Positions 8,281-14,767 of a DNA stretch of 20,159 nt are shown piece by piece. The stretch is from Bacteroidaceae bacterium (GTDB lineage Bacteria > Bacteroidota > Bacteroidia > Bacteroidales > Bacteroidaceae): NCBI GenBank assembly GCA_016284115.1, contig JAEEOD010000356.1, positions 1 through 20,159 of the forward strand, read 5' to 3'. Each line of letters opens with the position of its first letter. Position 1 is the stretch's first letter. The translations under genes and the position numbers were made by a program. Below the pieces are notes generated by a model. That model made no database searches. It was given only the letters and a program-made list of their open reading frames with translations, and was not told the origin of the DNA.

Positions 8281-8398
8281 ATAAGCCAGCTTTTTTGTTT
8301 TTGTCTTCGGCTTGCAGTATCTTTAAATAAGATAGGCTGCGTTTCAGCATAAAAAATAAACTGTTTATTTTGTTCTGTCTTCGACTTGCACTATCTTT
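8256..8398. repeat. Two diverged tandem copies of a ~70-bp palindromic, promoter-bearing element
   Basis: Copy A (8256-8324) and copy B (8332-8398) align over their whole length at an offset of 74-76 bp. Both begin ATAGG(T/C)TG(T/C)G, pass through TCA(A/G)CATAA, and end GTCTTCG(G/A)CTTGCA(G/C)TATC followed by TTT. Copy B is itself an imperfect inverted repeat: AGATAG at its left end answers CTATCT at its right end, and the centre AAAATAAACTGTTTATTTT (8352-8370) is a perfect 19-bp palindrome. Copy B ends in the strong promoter of aroQ and copy A has a weaker outward promoter facing xerD. The two copies fill nearly all of the xerD-aroQ intergenic region. I have the impression that similar sequences occur upstream of other Prevotella genes, but I cannot verify that here. 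Confidence 0.8.
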
Positions 8399-8399
8399 G
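8369..8399 (+). promoter_or_regulatory. Promoter of the aroQ operon
   Basis: TTTG (8369-8372), a 19-nt spacer and TATCTTTG (8392-8399) match the Bacteroidetes consensus TTTG-N19-TAnnTTTG exactly, the best promoter in the window. The expected transcription start is near 8405, which places the aroQ ATG at 8425 and rules out a longer reading frame starting at 8386. Repeat copy A has a near-copy of the same promoter (TTTG 8294-8297, TATCTTTA 8318-8325) with the last G changed to A. Confidence 0.8.
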
Positions 8400-8424
8400 T
8401 GGCAAAGATATAAAAATTAATGGT

Positions 8425-8841
8425 ATGAAGATACAAATTATCAACGGACCTAATATAAATTTGTTAGGCAAGCGCGAACCTGGCATCTATGGTAACCAAT
8501 CGTTTGAAAACTTTCTGCAGATATTGAAGCAACGTTATCCCGATGTGGAGATTACTTATTTCCAGTCCAATTGTGAGGGTGCCCTTATCGACAAACTGCA
8601 TGAAGTAGGTTTTGATGCAGATGGCATCATCCTCAATGCAGGTGCTTATACCCATACATCCATTGCCTTGCATGATGCCATTCGTGCCATTAAATCTCCT
8701 GTGGTAGAAGTGCATATCAGCAATGTTCATGCTCGTGAGGAATTCCGTCATAAGTCCATGATTTCATGTGCTTGCAAGGGTGTTATCCTCGGTTTTGGTC
8801 TCGACTCCTACCGCTTAGCTCTTGAAGCACTTCTGAGTTAA
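8425..8841 (+). CDS. aroQ: Type II 3-dehydroquinate dehydratase
   Basis: AroQ dehydrates 3-dehydroquinate to 3-dehydroshikimate in the shikimate pathway, in the cytoplasm, usually as a dodecamer. The 138-residue protein has normal length and the type II active-site residues: N10 (NGPNINLLG), R17 and the lid tyrosine Y22 (KREPGIYG), N71 and H77 (LNAGAYTHTS), H97 (VEVHISN), R104 and R108 (HAREEFRHK). The ATG at 8425 is chosen over 8386 because the promoter -7 box lies at 8392-8399 and because type II enzymes begin a few residues before the NGPN motif. It is the first gene of a five-gene plus-strand operon. Its stop overlaps the next start by one base (TAATG). Confidence 0.96.
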   Translation: MKIQIINGPNINLLGKREPGIYGNQSFENFLQILKQRYPDVEITYFQSNCEGALIDKLHEVGFDADGIILNAGAYTHTSIALHDAIRAIKSPVVEVHISNVHAREEFRHKSMISCACKGVILGFGLDSYRLALEALLS

Positions 8842-9467
8842 TGGAGGAATACATATTAAATCATATTGACCCAGAAGGAGAGTATTTAAATTCTCTATAC
8901 CGAGCTACTCATTTGCAGTTGCTCTACCCCCACATGGTGTCGGGTCATCTGCAGGGCCGTATCCTGAAGATGCTTACTTGTATGATTCATCCCAAGAACG
9001 TATTGGAGATAGGTACCTATAGCGGATACTCTGCTCTCTGTATGGCTGAAGGCTTACCTAAAGACGGTAAAATTTATACCATTGAGGTAAACGATGAACA
9101 AGAGGAGTTCACACGTCCTTGGTTCGACAATTCTCCTTATGCCGACCAAATTGAGTTTATCATTGGTGATGCCATACAAGTGATCCCTACTTTGGGAGTG
9201 ACCTTCGATATGGCTTTTGTGGATGGCGACAAACGTCGCTATCTTGACTTTTACGAACTGGTACTGGCTCATCTGCGTCCAGGTGGCTATATCTTGGCAG
9301 ATAATACCCTTTGGGGTGGGCATGTTACCGATGAGCATGTGCGTGAAAGCGACCTACAAACACAGGGCATTCTGCATTTCAACGACTTTGTAGCTGCCGA
9401 CGATAGGGTGGAGAAGGTAATCTTACCCTTGCGCGACGGTCTTACCATTATACGTAAGAAAGACTAA
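8841..9467 (+). CDS. Class I SAM-dependent O-methyltransferase (CCoAOMT-like)
   Basis: This 208-residue protein fits the cation-dependent O-methyltransferase family (Methyltransf_3, related to catechol and caffeoyl-CoA O-methyltransferases). Residues about 54-66 (VLEIGTYSGYSAL) are SAM-binding motif I. E82 (YTIEVND) should bind the SAM ribose. FVDGDK (126-131) with D128, and ADNTLWGG (153-160) with D154 and N155, match the expected metal ligands. An N-terminal helical region (1-50) is present as in the family. The methyl acceptor is unknown; small catechols, tRNA bases and lipid intermediates are all possible within the fold. The gene overlaps aroQ and the phosphatase gene by one base each, so it is translationally coupled to both. 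Confidence 0.9.
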   Translation: MEEYILNHIDPEGEYLNSLYRATHLQLLYPHMVSGHLQGRILKMLTCMIHPKNVLEIGTYSGYSALCMAEGLPKDGKIYTIEVNDEQEEFTRPWFDNSPYADQIEFIIGDAIQVIPTLGVTFDMAFVDGDKRRYLDFYELVLAHLRPGGYILADNTLWGGHVTDEHVRESDLQTQGILHFNDFVAADDRVEKVILPLRDGLTIIRKKD

Positions 9468-10798
9468 TGAAGAGAATTCTTGCCCTCATAGCGATAATTG
9501 TGCTAGTGGCACTTGGCATCCTTTGCTATGTGCGCTGGGAAGTGTGGTTTGGCAATGTTCCCGAGCCACCTTACACCACGCCTGATAGTCCACAACGTAT
9601 CTTGCTTACTTTCGGTGATGGTGATACATATTCGCGTAATGTAAGTTGGAGTTGTGGTGAAACGCTCCATGATTCTTTTCTTGAGTTGGCGGATATGAAT
9701 GATACATTGCGCATCGAGGCCCAAGGAGAAGTCTATGAGTCTCGTTCCGGTAAAGCAGTTTTCTATGTAGCACGCTTGCGTGACCTGCAACCTGGATGTA
9801 CCTATAGTTATCGTGTGTGTACCAACCATCATTATTCTGCTTGGCACACGTTTAGTCTATCCGACCATCGCACCACTTCCTTCCTCTATGTGGGTGATGT
9901 GCAAGATACCATAGCTGGTATAGCCAATCATCTGTTGCGTGGGGCTTTTCAGCATCATCCCGATGCCCAGTTTTTGGTATGTGGAGGTGACTTAACCGAA
10001 CGTCCTACCGATGCCTATTGGGAAGAAACTTTCCAAGGACTTGATAGCATAGGACAGTCAATGCCTGTTCTTACCGCTACTGGCAACCACGACTATCTCA
10101 AGGGTTTGATATATAGTTTAGAGCGCAGGTTCTCGCTCGTCCACTCTTATTTCCTCGATAGCATGGAGGGTGTCAACCAAGTTTTTACTTTGTGCTATAA
10201 GGATGTGCAATTCTTTGTGCTGGACAGCAATCGCGAGTTTTTCTACCTTTTTACCCAACGTGCTTGGCTTAAGCAACAGTTAAAAGCGAGTCGGGCCAAG
10301 TGGAAGATAGTGGTGATTCATCATCCGCTTTATTCTATCAGAGACAAAAACAACAACCTTATTCAGCGTTGGATGTTCGATGACCTTATCCGTGAATATG
10401 GAGTTGATTTGGTGTTACAAGGTCATGAACATGCCTATGCTCGTATGACAGCACATGATATTAAACTTATTATACCTGTTACTCCCGTCTATACGGTGAG
10501 CCATCTTTCCCCCAAGAACTATCGCATAGAGTTCGATGAGCAATTTGATAAGTTTGGCTCTGGCAGTCGTTATTACCAAAAAATACAGGCTGATGACCAA
10601 AGTCTTACGTTGACAGCCTACGATGCTGTGACGCATGCTCTTTATGATTCTTTGGTAATTACTCAGCGAAAGAAAATACTGGATTATGGTCAGCAAATCC
10701 CTGAAGTAATAGAGTTTTCACCTGAGGCAGGCAATAAGAAAGATGCTAAGTTTGCCAAGCGCATAGAAGATTATAAGAACAAAAGGAAAATCTTATGA
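9467..10798 (+). CDS. Membrane-anchored purple-acid-phosphatase-like metallophosphoesterase
   Basis: This 443-residue protein starts with an uncleaved-type hydrophobic anchor or signal (RILALIAIIVLVALGILCYV, 3-22). Residues about 40-130 form a fibronectin-III/PAP-N-like beta domain (LRDLQPGCTYSYRV, 104-117). The metallophosphoesterase domain covers about 137-400 with the five metal-binding blocks in order: GDVQD (143-147), GGD (173-175), GNHD (206-209), HHP (285-287) and GHEHAYAR (319-326). The layout is that of bacterial purple acid phosphatases, which hydrolyse phosphomonoesters at a dinuclear metal centre. The C-terminus is basic (FAKRIEDYKNKRKIL). The catalytic domain is expected in the periplasm. 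Its stop overlaps the start of the LtaS-like gene by four bases (ATGA), so the two are made together and may act on related phosphorylated envelope substrates. The substrate is not known. Confidence 0.88.
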   Translation: MKRILALIAIIVLVALGILCYVRWEVWFGNVPEPPYTTPDSPQRILLTFGDGDTYSRNVSWSCGETLHDSFLELADMNDTLRIEAQGEVYESRSGKAVFYVARLRDLQPGCTYSYRVCTNHHYSAWHTFSLSDHRTTSFLYVGDVQDTIAGIANHLLRGAFQHHPDAQFLVCGGDLTERPTDAYWEETFQGLDSIGQSMPVLTATGNHDYLKGLIYSLERRFSLVHSYFLDSMEGVNQVFTLCYKDVQFFVLDSNREFFYLFTQRAWLKQQLKASRAKWKIVVIHHPLYSIRDKNNNLIQRWMFDDLIREYGVDLVLQGHEHAYARMTAHDIKLIIPVTPVYTVSHLSPKNYRIEFDEQFDKFGSGSRYYQKIQADDQSLTLTAYDAVTHALYDSLVITQRKKILDYGQQIPEVIEFSPEAGNKKDAKFAKRIEDYKNKRKIL

Positions 10799-12795
10799 AA
10801 GGACTGAACATTAAAAGAACAATGATATCTAATGCGGTTGCTTTTATCCTCAACCTCATCTTGGTATATGTGGTATATGCTGTTTGCCGTCTAGTGTACG
10901 TCATAGAGAACTGGGGCACTTTCTCAGAAGGTTTCGAAGCCTTGTCAGTGTCCAAGTTGCTGCATGGATGCTGGATGTTTGACACAGCTTCCATCTTGTT
11001 AACCAACTCGTTTTATGCTTTGCTGATGTTGCTGCCTTGGCACTTCAAGGAGAAGGAAAGCTGGCAAACCTTGGCGAAATGGGTGTTTGTGATAGTCAAT
11101 AGCATAGCGGTGGTGGTCAACTTAATGGATGCCGTCTATTTCAAATATACAGGTCGCCGTACTACTACCAGCGTATTTCAGGAGTTCAGCCATGAGGAAA
11201 ACCTCGGGGGTATCTTTGGTGCTGCAATGCTTAACTATTGGTACATCGTACTGATAGGAATAGTTATCATAGCCTCTATGTGGTTCCTCTATGTTAGGCC
11301 AACAGGCCAACTGTCTTTCTCTACTCCCAAACAATACGTAAAGTATTACCTTTTCTATTTGGTGTGCTTCTTTGGATTTATTCCTTTGACAGTCTTTGGC
11401 ATACGTGGTGGTACTACTATTGCCATACGTCCCATTACCATCAGCAATGCCCATAGGTATGTCAACCGTCCAGTCGAAGCGGCCATCGTGCTCAACACGC
11501 CGTTCTCGATGCTTCGTACCATTGGCAAGAATGCGTATAAAGATCCGAAATTCTTTTCTCGCGAGGAACTCAGCAAGATTTACGAGCCCATCATCGTGCC
11601 CAGTGATACGGTGGAGATGCAAAAGAAGAACGTGGTGGTACTCATCCTCGAGAGCTTTGCTCGCGAGTATATAGGAGCATACAACGATATATGGGGCGAT
11701 CCGAATTACAAGAGCTTTACACCTTTCGTGGATTCGCTGTTGCAGCATTCGCTTACTTTTGACTATACCTTTGCCAATGGACGTAAAAGCATTGATGCCA
11801 TGCCCTCAATCTTGTCAAGTATTCCCCATGTCATCGAACCTTATATCCTGACTCCTGCTTCGGTCAATGAGGTAAGTGGTTTAGCGGGTGAATTGGGAAA
11901 GAAGGGGTATTATTCGGCTTTTTTCCATGGGGCAGAGAATGGGTCGATGGGATTTGACGCGTATGCCAAGACCACTAAATTTTCCGACTATTTCGGTCGC
12001 ACAGAATATAATCAGGACAAGCGCTTTAACGGCGATGATGATTTCGATGGCAATTGGGCTATCTGGGACGAGGAATTCCTGCAATTCTATGCTTTGAAGA
12101 TGACCGAATTGCCACAACCATTTGTTACTACATTATTTACGGCCAGCTCTCACGACCCTTATAACGTACCTGAACGCTATCGTAATGTATATGTCGATGA
12201 GCCTGGTGACGATAACCCGATTCATAAATGCATCCGCTATGTTGATTATGCTTTGCGTAGGTTCTTCGAAACTGCAAAGCAGCAGCCATGGTACGAGAAT
12301 ACTTTGTTTGTGTTTGCCTCAGACCATACCAACTGGACCACTCGCCCAGAATACATGACCGACTTAGGCTTGTATGGCGGCTCTATCTTCTTCTTTGACC
12401 CAACAGGACAAATGCCGGCTGAGCGCCGCCATTGCATAGCACAACAGATTGACATCATGCCCACTATATTGAGCTACTTGGGTTATGACGAGCCCTATGT
12501 GGCTTTCGGCAATGACTTGCTACATACTCCCGATGCTGATACTTGGGCCATCAACAACAATAATGGCATGTACCAATATGTGAAAGGCGACTATGTAATG
12601 CAGTTGACTGACAACGGTGAGGTGAAGGCTATTTACAACTATCGCACCGACTGGTTCTTGCGAAATAACCTCAAGGGGCAATTGGGTGATGTTGAGGCTG
12701 AGATGGAGCGCACCCTCAAAGCCATCATCCAACAATATATGATACGTATGTCGGAAGACCGATTGGTGTACAGCAGAAATGAAATAAGTAAATAA
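10795..12795 (+). CDS. LtaS-like alkaline-phosphatase-superfamily membrane transferase
   Basis: This 666-residue protein has about five N-terminal membrane helices (roughly 11-36, 65-84, 96-118, 148-168 and 184-205) and an extracytoplasmic sulfatase-fold domain (about 275-600). That is the plan of lipoteichoic-acid synthases and phosphoglycerol/phosphoethanolamine transferases. Candidate metal and active-site residues are E286 (VVLILESFAREY), S332 in GRKSIDAMPS at the nucleophile position (Thr in LtaS), H453 (SSHDPY), and D510-H511 (FASDHTN). A Gram-negative Bacteroidales cell should not make lipoteichoic acid, so it more likely transfers a phosphorylated head group to a lipid, glycan or capsule. 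It overlaps the phosphatase gene by four bases and lies 8 nt before rmuC. Confidence 0.88.
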   Translation: MKGLNIKRTMISNAVAFILNLILVYVVYAVCRLVYVIENWGTFSEGFEALSVSKLLHGCWMFDTASILLTNSFYALLMLLPWHFKEKESWQTLAKWVFVIVNSIAVVVNLMDAVYFKYTGRRTTTSVFQEFSHEENLGGIFGAAMLNYWYIVLIGIVIIASMWFLYVRPTGQLSFSTPKQYVKYYLFYLVCFFGFIPLTVFGIRGGTTIAIRPITISNAHRYVNRPVEAAIVLNTPFSMLRTIGKNAYKDPKFFSREELSKIYEPIIVPSDTVEMQKKNVVVLILESFAREYIGAYNDIWGDPNYKSFTPFVDSLLQHSLTFDYTFANGRKSIDAMPSILSSIPHVIEPYILTPASVNEVSGLAGELGKKGYYSAFFHGAENGSMGFDAYAKTTKFSDYFGRTEYNQDKRFNGDDDFDGNWAIWDEEFLQFYALKMTELPQPFVTTLFTASSHDPYNVPERYRNVYVDEPGDDNPIHKCIRYVDYALRRFFETAKQQPWYENTLFVFASDHTNWTTRPEYMTDLGLYGGSIFFFDPTGQMPAERRHCIAQQIDIMPTILSYLGYDEPYVAFGNDLLHTPDADTWAINNNNGMYQYVKGDYVMQLTDNGEVKAIYNYRTDWFLRNNLKGQLGDVEAEMERTLKAIIQQYMIRMSEDRLVYSRNEISK

Positions 12796-12803
12796 TTGTA
12801 GTT

Positions 12804-14270
12804 ATGGAAATAGATCTTATAGTGACCATATTAGGTGTCATCTTGATGGCAGTACTTGGTTATTTCATGGGTAGCCGAGGCAAGAAAGCTTTTATTGAGA
12901 CTATTGACAAACTTGAAAGTTCGGTGGCTGAGAAGCAAAACATTATATCTGACTTGAAGTCAGAGCGTGATGTAGCGAAAGAGAAGTTTGACAACGTATC
13001 TCAACAGTTAGTAGGTCAGAAAGAGTTGCATGACAGACAAGTCGAGCAGCTGAAATCATTCTATGAACTACAACTTAAGCAAAGCAAGGAAGCTTACGAT
13101 GCGCAGGTAGTTGCGTTGAAGGAGTTGAACGCCAAACAGATTGAGTCGCAGTTGAATCTTATCAAGGAGCAGATGCAAACTACCTCAGAGAAAGTACTGA
13201 AGCAACGTGAGGAAGAGTTGGGCGATAAGAACAAAGAACAAGTATCAAAGATTATTGACCCTTTACAGAAGAGCCTTAAAGATATGCAGGAAGCTTTCCT
13301 AAGAAACAAGGAGCAGCAGGCTGAGGCTCTTACACGCTTGGATGAGAGCATTAAGATAAATATGCAGAAGAGTGTAGCCATTGGCGAAACTGCCGATAGA
13401 CTTACTCGAGCCCTCACAGGTGAGGTAAAGATACAAGGTAATTTTGGCGAGTTAAAACTTAAACAGCTTCTTGAAGACTTAGGACTGAAAGAAGGGGAAC
13501 AATTTGATACACAGGAAACTCTACGCGACCAGTTTGGTAAAGGTGCCAAGGGTGATGATGGCAAGGGTTTTATTCCTGATTTTATCCTACATTTCCCTAA
13601 CAACCGTCATGTGGTAGTAGATTCTAAGATGTCACTCACCGATTATGAGCGCTATATGAATGCCGAGGATGGTACCCCTGAAAAGAGTGGTTATCTCCGT
13701 GCACATATTGACAGTGTACGAACACAGGTGAAACGCTTGGCACGAAAGGACTACAACAAATATCTTCCCGATGGTTTTAATCGCTTGAACTTTGCCATCA
13801 TGTATGTTCCTATTGAGGGGGCGCTCAACTTAGCTTTGCTTAACGACTCCACCTTATGGCGTGAAGCTTATGATGAGGGTGTGCTTATACTTGGACCTCA
13901 AACTATGTATATGAATCTGCGCGTGTTGGAAATGATGTGGACGCAGGTGCGTCAACTTGAGAATCAGCAGGCTATGATTGATGCAGCTAATTTAGTGATT
14001 GAGCGTGTGCAAGACTTTGGCACTCGTTTCACAGATGTGGAGGCCAGCATGAATGATGCCGTGAAGAAAATCAACCGTTTGAAGATTACTACTGCCGAGG
14101 GTGGACAAAGCATCATCACTGCTGCCAAGAGCTTGCTGAAGGCTGGTGCCAAGGAAAACAAGAAAAAGAAATCCATTGCCGAAATGGATAATACCCTTTT
14201 CGTTGATGCTGACCAATCCTCTATGCTTCCGTCAGAGCCAACGGTGTCAACTGAAGAAAAAAACGGATAA
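12804..14270 (+). CDS. rmuC: DNA recombination protein RmuC
   Basis: This 488-residue protein has an N-terminal membrane helix (about 4-22), a long charged coiled coil (about 30-195) and the RmuC domain (about 195-430). The domain includes GNFGELKLKQLLEDLGL (212-228), the putative nuclease core FIPDFILHFP (256-265) with VVDSKMSLTDYERY (271-284), FAIMYVPIEGAL (330-341) and an NLRVLEMMW helix (371-379). D259, D273 and K275 fit the PD-(D/E)XK pattern proposed for RmuC. In E. coli loss of rmuC raises inversion rates at short inverted repeats; the biochemical role is not settled. A low-complexity acidic/Ser-rich C-terminal tail follows residue 460. It is the last gene of the aroQ operon, 8 nt after the LtaS-like gene. 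The intergenic array just downstream consists of short inverted repeats. Confidence 0.95.
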   Translation: MEIDLIVTILGVILMAVLGYFMGSRGKKAFIETIDKLESSVAEKQNIISDLKSERDVAKEKFDNVSQQLVGQKELHDRQVEQLKSFYELQLKQSKEAYDAQVVALKELNAKQIESQLNLIKEQMQTTSEKVLKQREEELGDKNKEQVSKIIDPLQKSLKDMQEAFLRNKEQQAEALTRLDESIKINMQKSVAIGETADRLTRALTGEVKIQGNFGELKLKQLLEDLGLKEGEQFDTQETLRDQFGKGAKGDDGKGFIPDFILHFPNNRHVVVDSKMSLTDYERYMNAEDGTPEKSGYLRAHIDSVRTQVKRLARKDYNKYLPDGFNRLNFAIMYVPIEGALNLALLNDSTLWREAYDEGVLILGPQTMYMNLRVLEMMWTQVRQLENQQAMIDAANLVIERVQDFGTRFTDVEASMNDAVKKINRLKITTAEGGQSIITAAKSLLKAGAKENKKKKSIAEMDNTLFVDADQSSMLPSEPTVSTEEKNG

Positions 14271-14356
14271 AAAACTTGGTATAAAAAGTGCCAAATTTCG
14301 TCATTCCAAGTCCTCTTTTCCTGCTTATTTTAAAGGAGGCATTTCTACGGGTCGTC

Positions 14357-14516
14357 GCAGTATCTGCTATCACCCGTTCCAGTATCTGTTATCACTCGTT
14401 CCAGTATCTCCTATACCCCCATAGGAGATACTGCGGCAACCTGTGGCAGATACTGCAACCAGTGGTAGCAAGTTTTCCCTTGGGTGATAGTAAGCTTTAG
14501 TCTTGGGGATAGTAGT
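14357..14516. repeat. Array of ~22-bp units in direct and inverted orientation
   Basis: Two adjacent 22-bp units (14358-14379 and 14380-14401) share CAGTATCTG(C/T)TATCAC(C/T)CG and TTC. They differ at two positions. A third unit starts at 14402 but changes after CAGTATCTC and becomes one arm of a hairpin. On the right side inverted units follow: ATAGGAGATACTG (14421-14433), GCAGATACTGC (14446-14456, exact inverse of 14357-14367), CTTGGGTGATAGTAAG (14479-14494, containing GGGTGATAG, exact inverse of 14367-14375) and CTTGGGGATAGTAGT (14502-14516). The result is a head-to-head array of at least three left and four right units, increasingly degenerate away from the centre. It lies between convergent genes and has no spacer pattern like CRISPR. 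Function unknown; REP-like or structural. Confidence 0.8.
14402..14433. repeat. Perfect 13-bp-arm hairpin at the array centre
   Basis: CAGTATCTCCTAT (14402-14414) and ATAGGAGATACTG (14421-14433) are perfect inverse complements around the 6-nt loop ACCCCC. There is no T tract on either side, so it is not a standard intrinsic terminator, although it could protect the 3' end of the aroQ-rmuC transcript from exonucleases. Confidence 0.85.
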
Positions 14517-14643
14517 TATTGCAACATCCCAAAACAGGTATTTAGTCTACTACAGGAGGTCCGACCGCCCTTTCCTAATAGAGTGATGGTTCTCCCGTGG
14601 TAAGTAGGTCGGGCACAAAATACGTCTAGTGACAGCAAGTTTT
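14461..14643 (+). repeat. Short direct repeat pair 167 bp apart
   Basis: AGTGGTAGCAAGTTTT (14461-14476) and AGTGACAGCAAGTTTT (14628-14643) match at 14 of 16 positions. Each is followed within about 20 nt by AGTAAG (14489-14494 and 14656-14661), which suggests a diverged duplication of a longer segment. Confidence 0.5.
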
Positions 14644-14699
14644 AGACATAGGTTTAGTAAGTCATGCCCTTGTGGTTAGAGTGCTTTAGAAATATAGAG

Positions 14700-14736
14700 A
14701 AAAAAAATGCTACATCCGAAATCAGATGCAGCATTT
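14700..14736 (-). terminator. Rho-independent terminator after the DUF1080 gene
   Basis: On the minus strand AAATGCTGCATC (14725-14736) pairs with GATGTAGCATTT (14705-14716), a 12-bp stem with one G-U pair and an 8-nt loop. The T tract is eight bases long (14700-14707, shared with the stem end). It lies 31 nt beyond the stop of the gene at 14768-17869. Confidence 0.85.
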
Positions 14737-14767
14737 AATTATAAAAAATTGAGTTTAGATGTTCGTC

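Larger units (their letters stand above)
14271..14767. other. 497-bp convergent intergenic region without a gene
   Basis: This stretch separates the ends of rmuC (plus) and the DUF1080 gene (minus). No reading frame in it looks protein-like. It contains the repeat array at 14357-14516, a second direct-repeat partner at 14628-14643 and a minus-strand terminator at 14700-14736. A weak hairpin with a 6-nt stem (about 14276-14296) directly after rmuC is the only candidate plus-strand terminator and lacks a good T tract. The part from 14520 to 14690 is otherwise unassigned. Confidence 0.75.

Noticed and set aside
8386..8424. Upstream extension of aroQ from an ATG at 8386
   Set aside because: It would place the start inside or before the promoter -7 box (8392-8399), and the added 13 residues are not typical of type II dehydroquinases.
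11122..11748. 208-codon minus-strand frame within the LtaS-like gene
   Set aside because: Antisense shadow of a clear transmembrane/sulfatase-fold gene, with no recognisable domain and no promoter.
14276..14296. Hairpin after rmuC as a plus-strand terminator
   Set aside because: The stem is only about six pairs with one wobble and no T run follows, so it is too weak to call.
14357..14401. Possible CRISPR repeats
   Set aside because: The two 22-bp units abut with no spacers, other units are inverted and degenerate, and there are no cas genes in the window.
14146..14424. Open frame crossing the end of rmuC into the repeat array
   Set aside because: Most of it overlaps rmuC in another frame, and the remainder encodes the repeat sequence with no protein-like composition.
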